The notes beneath the pieces were generated by a model, which was given only the letters and a program-made list of their open reading frames with translations, made no database searches and had not been told where the DNA came from. Source: Ianthella basta (lineage: Eukaryota; Porifera; Demospongiae; Verongiida; Ianthellidae). From it: a DNA stretch of 64,000 bases. Positions within the stretch are counted from its first letter, which is position 1; every line of letters starts with the position of its first letter. The translations under genes were made by a program, and so were the position numbers. The stretch lies in assembly GCA_964019415.1 (NCBI GenBank), contig OZ025874.1:6278592-6342591 (forward strand). Direction: 5' to 3'. This document shows, piece after piece, positions 1 through 38,500 of this stretch.

Positions 1-13122
<13,122 letters not shown>

Positions 13123-13310
13123 TCCGCTCGGTCGTCGGGCTGGACTGGAGAGGAGGACGGGAGTGGTAAGTGACGTTAGCAAGGTCGCGACGGAGGAAAT
13201 GTTTACATGCATATTAGAGTGAATAGTAGCCGATGGTAGTGTGGGAGTTCGCCGAACCGTAGATCCTGGTTGTACATAGTGCTGCTGTAGGCAGTACGGG
13301 TACGCCATGT

Positions 13311-15218
13311 AATGACAGCGGGGTGATGTAACATGGCGATTAACAAGTGAACTAGCAGAGTAGCTCCATCTCGATATTATCTGCTAAACCGCATCGCTCT
13401 CTAGCACGAAGGCTATATACACCAGCATTACAAATGAAGCCATACAGCAGCTGACTGCGCCGGTCTGCTTACCTGTACAACCTCCGCCCAACACAAGCTG
13501 TTGATCGTTTGTTGGCGAATGGGCGTATCTCGCTTGCGTGCCGCCTCAAAACCTATGACGTCGTTGTTGTTCTCTGTAACAGCTTTCCCTTTTATGGTCA
13601 TGATGGCCAAGCTAAAAATAACATAATGATATTCATGACTTTAAACAGCTTCGCTCGCGCCCACTCCGAAAATGTTCCAGCCCCCCGCGGTCTCCACTAT
13701 TTTTTGGCAAAACTGTCACACAGACATCAATTCTCAAGACCCTATAGCTAACAGAAAGAAAACACATGCACATGCCTAACTATAGTGCACAATACACTGC
13801 CATCCACACACTGCCAGATCACTGCCATTCAGTGAAAATGAGTGTTGGCTAGCTAGCTAGTTAGCAAGCTCTAGCTGAAGTGGGCTAGCTAGCTAGCTTA
13901 ATCAAATGGTCCTTGCAACACATGCAGGTGCTGCAGTGTATGGCTATAGCTAATCACTGGCAGAACCATGCCTAAGCAATTAGTAGACTGGCTTATCATT
14001 GACTGTGCGTAGCTAAACCTATGCACAAAGGCACATGATTGCATAGCTAGCTAGCTAGCTATGCAGTGAGAAGCTCAATATACAGCTCATCATCAGTCTG
14101 AGTGCTAGCATGCATAGTATACATGTCTTGCATGGTTTGTGATATGTCTCTCTGGGATGATCGAGTGTGCCAATTTTCTTGCCATGCAAATAATCTACAG
14201 CTGTATGTATGTGGTGTGTATGCATGCAGCTCCCATTGCTTCACATGCATTATAGTAGCTAGCAGCGCTTAGCTGTACGTACGAATGTATCTAGCAACTT
14301 GTGTCATCAGCTGCCATGTGTCTCAGCAGTGCCAGCAGCTGCAGGTTCTCTACAGTATTAGCCAAGGCCATGCAGTGACCACGCGCATGCACCTCACCAC
14401 AAAGTTACCTATTTAATAAGCATAACACCAACACACATACACTGTATGTACTGCACTAAGCTGCAATAATGCATGTGTTTCAGAACATATATTCAATAAA
14501 TGAGTAGTAAGTGTAATGCTATAATGACATTGGTTTAATGAAGGTGCTGGGACTATGAACTATTTTAAGCTAAAGTAATTCTATCACTCTTGAACAATAA
14601 TTGGAAGAAGTTCAATTGTTGTAAGCTTGTTGTTGGCCACTTCATTCAATATTGATGAACACAGTCACTCGTTCAGCTGCAAGCAGAGAGGATATATAAA
14701 GTATGAGAGTGGGCGACAATATGAAGGCATTTGTAGTTGCATGAGTATAGCTAGCTTCCAGCTAGGTGTGAAATGAAACGCATTAGAATCACATGTACAA
14801 TAACAGGAGTGCTGCTTGTGTATTCATGCATGTATAATGTATTACAAATGTATTATATGATGCTTGGTGTATCTTGACACTACTCAATAGTATACTTCGT
14901 ATGCAATCAGAATTGTTCTATCATCATGCATGCATGCAGCATACCTCTCCTTACTGACATGTGGTGGAGGATCATTATTAATACGTACATACAAGTTACA
15001 TCATAGAAGGTCACAACATTGTGCAACTCACGTGCACAAACACGGTAACACAGCACTGTACTGTTACACATGGTGCATGCTATATACACAGCACATGCAT
15101 AATTATGCACATGCAGTACGTATTATATGTATGCATGCATATAGCAATAATATCATGCACCTTCATGGCCATCCTAATTATTTCCCTTTCGTTGCATAGT
15201 ATATACATCCCAGCTCAC
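13311..15218. other. Intergenic region between cadherin 5' end and A2M-1 3' end
   Basis: Contains the possible leader exon described at 13,471-13,610, then AT-rich sequence with repeated GCTAGCTAGC and GCATGCATGC palindromes (for example 13,850-13,900 and 14,042-14,062). The A2M-1 terminal exon, if there is one beyond 15,219, should lie here, but none was convincingly identified. No RNA gene seen. Confidence 0.6.
13471..13610 (-). other. Possible upstream (5' UTR or alternative first) exon of the cadherin gene
   Basis: On the minus strand a CpG-richer segment ends in a good donor, GTACAG|GTAAGC, at about 13,471. An open frame from the ATG at 13610 (MAIMTIKGKAVTENNN...) runs through it. It sits 350 bases upstream of the signal-peptide exon, where a promoter-proximal leader exon is expected. 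There is no recognisable domain; it could equally be the start of an unrelated transcript. Confidence 0.3.
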
Positions 15219-29093
<13,875 letters not shown>

Positions 29094-32000
29094 TCTTCAA
29101 CTCCTTCCTTTGGTGAACTGCTCTAGCAACTGCTAGCTAGCTGAACATACACTTGGCTAGCTGTCCGTATTTATAGTTAGCTGTACGTATAATAGTACAA
29201 GGATTACATGTACCTTAATGAGCTTGGCAGCCTAACAAGTCTCAAAGAAGCCGTTAAAGGCTAATGGTGTTATACTGTAAGGGCACGGTCCTAATGAGCA
29301 GCATCAGTGTCAAGCCTAGGCTTAGGCCCCTTAATGAGCTTTTCAGACTGCATGTGCATACATACTGTATAGTTATGTCTGCATATTGTACATATATGTG
29401 TACATATAGCACATGTATGTTCTACTTGCTACATGCATATTTGTAGTAGCACTCTCAACTTCAGATTTGCTGCAATGTTACCATGAACAGTATACATGCA
29501 GTATGAGTCATTTTAGTGCAGCTGTGCAGTACATACGTAACAACTTGATAAACAATGCAATTAATGGGCACATTGAGCCAGTCGACTCTTGCACCTGTAC
29601 ATGTGCAGTGGTAGCACTTAGAATGGTCTAACATACCGCACAAGATTAAGACAGGCACCAGTCAATTACCTTCAAATATGCACTGAACTTGGAAGGGCCT
29701 ATATATATACACTGCTTGCCAGCCTTGGTAAGGAGCAACACTGCACCATGCAACTACTTTAGTTACCAGAGTTGTAAAAGATCTTGCTAACTTGCATTAA
29801 CAGCTTACTTAACATGGTTTAACAGAGTTGTAAGTTAACAGACTTACTCAACACTGTTAACGCAAGTAATCAATGTATAATCATAACTATTCATAATATC
29901 AATATTGATATTCATGGTGCCATATACAAACTGTACAGATATACTGTACGTTTCCTGCTAGGAACATAATGTTTTGCAAATAATTTTACCCTGGAGCAAA
30001 ATGAAGGACTGCCCATTGCTCCTACGTATCTTGGCTTGCATGCTGCAAGATGAATAAACACTTCGCTTTACACATACTCCCAGACATCAATCAAACAATG
30101 GACATTCAGCTGCCTATTTGTATACCATGCATGCATGCAGACTTCAGGAAGGTGTGCTTCTGTGTGTGCATGCATGCACAAGTCATGTACATTGCTGACT
30201 TTTGCATGTTACAGAATGAGTAGAAGAACTAGTACTAGAATGCAAAACTAGAATGCAGCAGTCACTACACGCATGCAAGCTCATGAAATAAGCTACTATA
30301 CTGCTGTATTGTGTGCATATAGTAGAATGAGAATATACTGTGAGGTATAGTTGGAGGTTTGCACAGGTTGGAGGTTTGTGCATAACATATATATGCACAT
30401 TAGTATGTTGTTAGTACTGTTCTAGCTTTGGTGTACGTGATCGAGGGATGCAAGCCATTTACAGGCATGAGAACGGAATGGAGGGCATTTTGTGTACAGT
30501 AGGCTGATAGTGAAAAGGCATGACAGCAGATGGGCCCACTTACTTTGGAATGGTACGTTGTAAGGTAGCTACATTGCTTCTCAGGTATATTTGCAGCCAT
30601 AGTTGTACTGCAGTTGGATTGAGCTTGTGTGGGCGAAACTAGGGTGGGGCTGTTTACTCATACTGTTGATCATTAGTGGCCATATAGGAAACTGAAAGTG
30701 CTCTCATGGAGCTTCAGAACCCATGCATGCATGTGTGCATGAACATGCACTACTAGATTGCAGACCTGTACAGTATGTATGTATGTATGTCCAAGATGGA
30801 CAATGGAGACTCGTGCATGATGACAAAAACCAAATCAACACATAATGCACAAATCATATAGGCTGTGATACATAGTGGCCTCCTATCCATTTCTGTAGGC
30901 ATTACCTTTGATACACTGAATTTGATCAACACTTAGTGATCTAGCTATGGTCAAGATGATGGATCCAATGTGACAATTTATGGAGCAGGATGGAATGCCA
31001 GAGGATTGGTTGGAATACTGTTGAGGAGCTGCGTGGAACTTTTTTGAATTCAGAGGAGCTGGGTGAAATGGTTTCAAAGGAGCTAGCTGCAGACCATCAA
31101 CAACTTGTGCCAGTACAAACACCTAGTTTGCACCTGTGGTGGTGATAGACCCTCAGCAGCTTGAACTGGTTGTCAAGTATTAGTATAAATTACAAATTTT
31201 CACCTAATTTTTAAACTGATATATCTTTTGCATCTTGTGTGCTATATGTTTATTGCTACAGGGTGTAGCAAGGCACAGCCAAGATGTGGTGGCTGACGTG
31301 GGTTGAAACACAAGAGTATATACTGTATATAGAAACATCTCTTCAATCGAATTCAAACACTTTCATGAAATCCCATACACATACATGGCAGATGCCACTT
31401 GATGCACACGATACTCTATATATCTATAGCCAAGAGACATGGCTGAGAGGGCTAGCATGTCCTTATAATATACCCAGTGTGATACTTGATTGGGCCACTG
31501 CTTACTGGGTCATGCTGTGACACAAAACTGTTTGGTAATGTGCAGTTACATATAGTCAACGTATGAGACTTAACAGAATGCGTACCTCGCATGCATGGTG
31601 TGTTTGTAGGATGGTTGGTCACACGTTCTCGTGTTACGTACATGTACACATTTCCACTTAGAGACTAAATGATCCTGTAACGACAAGTCAGCCATGCATG
31701 TAGTATCATGTACAGTAATGCCAGTTCCACTGGTGCATGCCAGTGTACTATATAAATAAAGATATTAAATTTGGTGATAACATAATCTAATATATAAAGC
31801 CAAAATTGTCTGTCTGTCTGTATATTGCATATTACTTACTTCAGCTTGCACTGTATTGACCTCGAGTGCACCACCAAACAGTTGCCTGCAGGCAGGCAAT
31901 GTGCATAACACATTGTTGGATCAATGAACAAAATGAGTAGCTAATGCATAATACCGGTACCCCAATGTGGCTTAATGAAGCTATTGGGAATACAGTGTTT

Positions 32001-32569
32001 CAAGCAAAATGCTTTTGAAAGAGCTTAATTAATGGAACACTTTTAGAATGTATAGGTAACTAAAGTCAAAGGTCAGCAAAGGTAGGTGATTCTGAAGGTG
32101 ATATAACTTAGAGGGCATTTACCAATAGTGTACTGGTATCTACAGTATATATAGGCCTGGTCGGTGATATATGTATAAGGCATCTGTATCTGACGTACAT
32201 GGAAACCATGTGGATTTGCACTGTCATAAAGGATGGGGACAAGGCTTGGTCATCACCTATAAAGCTGAGGAGATAAGTCAGGCAACTGCAAGTATAGCAC
32301 AGACCTTTAGCTGTAAACTACATACTTGTGCTTCTGTATAATTACAGATGTAATATCAGTATATAGTATATTCAATTCAATTCACTTCATTACTAGAGTG
32401 CACCATGCCAATAGGCACCAGGACACATCATGGTTCAATGTAGCACTGCACACATCATGCACCATGGGAGATGCAGAGATACAGATGAGTACCACGTGAA
32501 GAAAAAGCTGGGGTCAATGTTAATAAAGGGGGGTGACAGATTGCTTGATAGCATGTACGTATAATATAG
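29094..32569. other. Non-coding region upstream of A2M-1 with mosaic repeats
   Basis: No credible gene. It holds AT-rich sequence, GCATGC palindromes and several blocks recognisable elsewhere in the window: 30,980-31,270 resembles 34,970-35,200; 31,430-31,500 resembles 40,755-40,830 inverted; 31,540-31,740 resembles 40,895-41,075; 31,840-32,020 resembles 42,350-42,510. The A2M-1 promoter should lie just right of 29,093. Confidence 0.6.
31840..32020 (+). repeat. Dispersed repeat, copy of 42,350-42,510
   Basis: Blocks CTTCAGCTTGCAC, TGCAGGCAGGCAATG, TTGTTGGATCAATGAA and GGGAATACAGTGTTTCAAGC align with the second copy in the same order and orientation. Confidence 0.7.
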
Positions 32570-35030
32570 GCATTAATTAATAGAACTTAGCTGACCACAT
32601 AGAGCTAATAATAGACAGTATACAATAGTTCTTACAGGCCAGTGACAATACAGGGGCTGCTCTCTCTCCAATGCTCTTTACTGGAAAGTCCTCCCTTGGT
32701 CCCTCCATGGCTTCCTGAAGAGGCTGCCTGAGATGGTCCCATGCAGAGCACTTCAAAAGCCAATGATGTACATCTTCCACCTCCCACTGTCACATTCCTT
32801 GCATACCCTCTCCTCTCTCTTCATCCCATGCCACCTTCCCATTTCAATCTGGAAAGCAGCCGTTCCACTCCTCATGGTCAACTCCAACATCATTCTCCTT
32901 TCAGCTTTTGACTTCAACAAGGCACAACTCGACTCAACCTCACACTCCCCTATCAACTTCGTCATGGACAACTTTGGCTTTTCATGCACTTCCTTCCTCC
33001 ATTCGTCCTTTATATTTCTCCAAGCCACACTCAGCAACATACATTTAATTCACTTCTACCTCTGACAGCTCCCTGACCACACCACCACTCATGTCCTGCC
33101 ACCCAAATTTACCAATACACCTTCCAATGCTTCTAATCCAGCATCCCCTACCACACTCCACTGCCTGCGACATGACCTTCCTCAGCTATCTGCTTTCATG
33201 TATCTTACTTGTCAACACCTTATACCAAAACTGCATGCACCTCACTTTTGCTTCCCACACTACTGGAGAGATTCAAACTCCATCATCAATGATACCCCTT
33301 TGGGTGTAAGGTACCCACCCCAAAGAACATGCAGAATGCACGCCTCTGGACTTGTTCTATTGTCTCCAGACCTCTAGCTTGTGCATCCTCAGATCTCATG
33401 ACCAACCCCATACAACATCACTGGATCTACCAGAGCACTCATCAGCTTCTTGAACGTACCTATACCAACATCACCAACTTCTGCCTTGCACCTGTTCATC
33501 CAGGCACCTAGTGCCCTTCTCCCAGCAGCAGCTTTCTTCTCCACCATCTCTTTGAGCTCCAAGTGTTCATCCACAATGCACCCTAGATACTTATAACTAG
33601 ACACCATTGGGATCACTTCTCCATCCACCTGATACTCCACCTCACATCTCTCCACCGCCTTCTTCCTCATATGCATTATGCCCGACTTTCCCTCATTGAT
33701 CTTCACCCCCCACTCTTCACACCACTTAACCAAAACATCCAAGCTCCACTTCAACCCTTCTCTGTCAGATGCAATCAAACAAGTGTCATCAGCAAAAAGC
33801 AGACCCGGGACCATATCACTGCCACATGGTACACCAAAATTCCCTTCATGCAACCTTGTCACTACACCATTAACGTACAAGGGAATAGCAAAGGTGAAAG
33901 AACACATCCCTGCCTCAATCCAGTGCAAACATTGAATTCTTCACTTAACCTATCATTCACCCTCACCCTACATGAGCTATCTTAGTACAGAGCCTTCAGA
34001 AACCTCAGAAATCTATCATTTATGTCCAGCTGCTCCAAACAGCCCCACACCTTCCCTCCGTCCACCTCGTCATAAGCTTTTGTAAAGTCAATGAACGCCA
34101 CCATCATATATACCTGTAGCTGCATGCCTTTGCCATCTCAGTTTGCCCCAACAACACCAACGTCAATACCTAGTCCTTGCATCCCTTTTGTTTAGCGAAA
34201 CCCACCTTGTTCTTCTGCAATAGCCCATTTTCTTCAGCCACATTAGACAGCCTAGCATTCAGGATCATACATAGAACCTTACTCACCGGCGATGTCAGAG
34301 AGATCCTTTGGTATGTGTTTGTGTCACACGTACCCCTCGATTGCTTCTTTGGAACAGGTATACAACCAGGCTCTCCTGGACCCTTCACACTGATAGTACC
34401 ATCCCACACTCCCAACACACCTCAAACAACACAAATCAAACCTCAAACAGCACCTCAGCTGACATCATGTCGACAATCACCCCATCTTTCCCAGGTGTGG
34501 CATCTTTCTTCACCCTTTCCAGAGCCCATGCAACCTCCTCTCTAACGATAGGCTGATAGAGCCTCTCACTGAAGTCCAACCCATTAATGTCATAGTTATT
34601 AATGTCCTCAGTTTGTCCATTTTGCTGCACATCACCCACTGTACTCTCCTTGCTCTCGCCCAGAACTTTCGCAAAGTGTTCTCTCCAAACTTTCACCGCC
34701 ACTTCACCTGTCTTAATGTTGCCATCTTCGTCATAAACTTCCTGGAGATCACACCCCGCTTTCTTCTTATTACCAACATTCATCCTCCTCATTGATTTCC
34801 AGAACTTCTTTGGGCATTTGAGTTCTTTCTCTAGCTTGTCCCGCATACTCCTTTGGTATGACCTCTTCACCCTTCTCATGCACTGTTTTCCAGTAATTTT
34901 GCCTATAGTCAAACCTTTGTGCAAGTTGTGTTTTGTTGCATTCCATTGCAGCATGCACCTGTGTTGGTGCCCATGCATTCCCCTGACCACCAATAGCTTG
35001 TGCTAGTGCAAACACACAATTAACTTGCAC
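32570..35030 (-). mobile_element. Dead non-LTR retrotransposon (LINE), copy 1
   Basis: Read right to left, three broken frames give consecutive parts of a LINE ORF2. 34993-34436 is the pre-RT region and fingers (VREEVAWALERVKKDATPGKDG). 34418-34170 is RT (PVPKKQSRGTCDTNTYQRISL). 33928-33389 holds the catalytic FADD box (GLLFADDTCLIASD) and thumb (YKYLGCIVDE). 33040-32577 is the C-terminal zinc-knuckle-like CKEC...VHHWLLKC segment. Stops and frame changes mean no active enzyme. The endonuclease half is absent, so the element is 5' truncated. Its clade cannot be settled by eye; it resembles proteins often labelled jockey-like. Confidence 0.88.
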
Positions 35031-35433
35031 TTGACAATGATATCATTCATTTGGTAATTTCTACTGGTTGCCTGCTATTAATGTAAAATACAACAGTTAC
35101 TATTCTTCACCTAATTCTCCAATGATATGATATATCATCTTTTGCATCTTCTGTGGTATATTAAGTGTACTTGCTACCTCCAGTATACAGGAGACAAAGC
35201 TTTTGTTGATTCATGTTGCACCTAGTTAAAACCAGGCAGTGCATGGCAATAAGGTTGAGTGCCAGTGAGTCTGCTCTCTTCACAAAGTGTTATAAAGTGA
35301 ATGCTCAGCTTCTTACATTTCAGTACCATCCTATTTCTGTTACAGCACACAAAAACTAAACATTCACACAACAAATTGAATGTGGTTTAGTGGCTCAGTT
35401 CAGAACGTCCATACGCAGGATCCGAGACCAAGA

Positions 35434-35573
35434 ATGATTCAGTCAGTTAGCAAGATGGCCAGTGCCCCTGGCCAAAACGACCTGGTTTCTTTCACCAAGG
35501 TTTGGGAAGACTGCAGATTGCTAACCAAGGGACTTCAAATCCAACATCAGGACCATGTTCTCTCCATCACTGG
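35434..35573 (+). CDS. BtaA-like-1 exon 1 (VWED motif)
   Basis: Carries MASAPGQNDLVSFTKVWED and ends ITG at donor GG|GTACGA, phase 2. The next exon (36465-36514) supplies SGDNVLNLLLEEPKA, so the glycine-rich SAM loop is split between exons 1 and 2 and is invisible unless they are joined. Confidence 0.82.
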
Positions 35574-38500
35574 GTACGAATGATCGAGTAGCTTTCCAAC
35601 ACTTTTTCTGAGTCGTGACTTTAATTAGACTTATCACATACAACCGGCTCGTTCGTCTTACGTAAAATTAGAGTAGGAGCACAGTACCGGGTTGATAAGT
35701 GGCAGCAGTAAGCGGCGTTGAACCATTCCATCGTTCGGAACTAGCCTATAAGGAGAGAAAGGGCGAGTAGTTCCGGCCTGATTGGCTAGCTTGGGCTGCT
35801 GAAACCCCGCGTTAGGGCGTAAGTTGTCCTGGGTTCGGCTGCCAGCTGGTGCCAATTTTCCCTTTCTTTCCGCCACTTCTTCCGAGTCGTGACTTTAATT
35901 ACACTTAGACCACTCAGCAGTCGGGCGCTTCGCGCCCTCGTGCCTCGTGCTCTAAATCTCAGAGACACCGCTTGGTCTGCATATAAGTATCGGAATGGCT
36001 GCTGCCACCGAAATATCGGTAGGTTAGGGTTAAGGCTAGGGTTAATCACACAGTCCGGTGGTTGGAGTAGCCCTATGGCTTTTTAGACACCGGCCGGTGG
36101 CAGGAGCAATTATGTGACACCAGTAACCACCGCATTTTCGGTGGCAGTAGCAGCGGCCTTTAACTATTACTTATCACAGTTACAACCGGCTCGTTCGTCT
36201 TACGTAAGAGTAGCTACGTAGCAAATGTGTACCTAGGCATGCTTTTCCTTTTGTCATTGCCGAGTGGCGAGCGTCAGCGAGTGAAGCGAGGCCAATGATC
36301 GCATGCGTTCTATTCCAGATTTTGCTATACACAATATAGATTTGCTTGCTGCAATGCCCGCCTATGGCAAGCCTTTAGTATGTTTATATACGCCCGTAAA
36401 CATTCTCACAAGCTTCCACACATCAGGCATTTTGGTGATATACGTACAAACACTGTTCCTGCAGATCTGGAGACAATGTGCTGAATCTTCTGCTTGAGGA
36501 ACCAAAAGCAATTAGTAAGTTTGCTAATACAGTTTGTGCATTCTCGCCCATTTGTACTATCTTACTAGCTATTATTCACGGGATCTTTTTATATATGTTT
36601 GTTCAGCCATAAAATCGGCGCATTGCCGGAAATCGGCTCGAGACGCTCCGTGCCAGTTGAGGGACTGGGGGCCATGTTCTTAACAGGGTGCCGTTCGCCT
36701 AACTGTCTTGCGGCCGAAAAGCGAGACGTCCTTCGTCAATTCTCCGCGGGCCGACACGCCATTTTCAAAATTATCGACCGGCCCTTCCACTACCGGTCAT
36801 TGGCGTACTTGATACGAGCCATGCCAGTTAAGGGAGTGGATGACATGAGCTTTGAGAGGTGCTGTTCACCTAGCTGCTTTGCAGCCGAAGAGCGCGCTTC
36901 CTTTTTTCCACGGGCCGAGACGCCATTTTTAATTATTAGTCTCTAGGACTTTCGGTTGCGGAAAATCTTATTCGTTGTTAGTCTGGCTAGCTAGACCGTC
37001 CCGATTACCGTATATCGCAAAATTTTCGCGACCTAAAAATTTCGCGAATCGCTGCCAAAATGGGGTGTCAGAAATGTTCGCGAATAAAAAATTCGCGAAG
37101 GAGATTCTACAAAGGTGGACATTAAAGCCCTTTTAGTGTAAATAGCAGAAGAATCGCTTCTGAAATCAAGCAAACGAAAGAGCTACACGCCGTTTGTTCA
37201 TTCGCCATTAATTTTTATTATGACATCACCTACGTACACAAGTTATTATTATACCATAAGTATTATATGCATATAAAATTCGCGATAGAAATTTTCGCCA
37301 ATTTGTCAATTCGCGAAATTCGCGAAAATTATTGGTCGCGAACATTTTGCGATATACGGTACGTCCAGGGCGCTTATACCGGAAGGGCACCTGGCGCTTA
37401 TTGGGACGGTCTAGCTAGCCAGACTAATTCGTTGTCTGCAAACGTTCCTATTTAACCGTCATTATAGCAGCCAGCCTCCGTTGCTACCTGTGCAGATAGT
37501 TCAAAACTGGCAAGGTACCGACTCACTGGCTTGTGATAAGCTGGGAGCCTGCCCGAAGGGCGGGCATTCAGCTAGTAGTATATAATGTGGTGTATCTATA
37601 AAATACCTCTGTATAGTCACTGCTATCATTAATGATTAACATATAAGAATTCAAATCTGTTGTAATATCTTACAAATGCATGTATTTTTCAGTTAACTAC
37701 CTCCTGACTCTGGTGGACAACTGACATAACCAAGTGAACAACAGTGCACGACTCATGCATGCAATCCCAGTACATAGATTAACACTTGCATGTACACAAT
37801 TTCATGTCAATCAGCATACATGCATCTATTGCCTGCCTTAATTGTCTCTGTACAGCTGCAGTGGATATTTCGATGGCTCAGAGTGCCATTCTTGAACTGA
37901 AAGTAGCTGGAATAAAGCACTTGCAATATGCACAGTTTGTACGCTTATTGGGAGAGAGCCCTTCCAGCGAGGAAGAGAGGTGAACACATCACTGCTGTCA
38001 TAGCTAGTTGTACAGAATCCCGATTCATGGTGTACTTAAGAGAGTATACTTACTTTCAACTGAAATTATTACAGACCGTGGTTGGGTTCTCAGCCTGTTG
38101 TCTGCAGTTTGAGTTCACGCGTAGGCAATCAGCATTGTTCATCTCTTATGCCATGGCCGTACTACAGGACTCATAATAGTCAGTGAGTCATTATTATGGA
38201 GTGATTCCTTCTGAATGAGGCCAGTGGCAAGGATTCCAACCACTTTAGGTCCCTCATCAGGTTTATCTGATGATGTCTGCCATGTTTGATATTAGCTAAT
38301 TGGTGGAAATCCTATACTGAGGGGTAAACTTGAACCAGACATTTTTGCTGCATTTCATGAATATTGCAGTAACCATATGATTCTAACAGTCATATGGACA
38401 ACTTATCATATAGCACGCATATAGTGTATACATATTATCCTCCTTATGACTACCTCAATGGTGCAATGGATACTGTGATCCACTTGGATACAAATTAATT

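Noticed and set aside
32570-35030. Functional reverse transcriptase gene
   Set aside because: The RT parts lie in separate frames with stops between them, and the endonuclease half is missing.
35760-35850. tRNA-derived SINE suggested by A-box- and B-box-like words
   Set aside because: Only the B-box-like GGTTCGGCTGCC is reasonable; the A box needs spacing changes and no poly-A or repeat ends were seen. Kept only as a note in the repeat complex.
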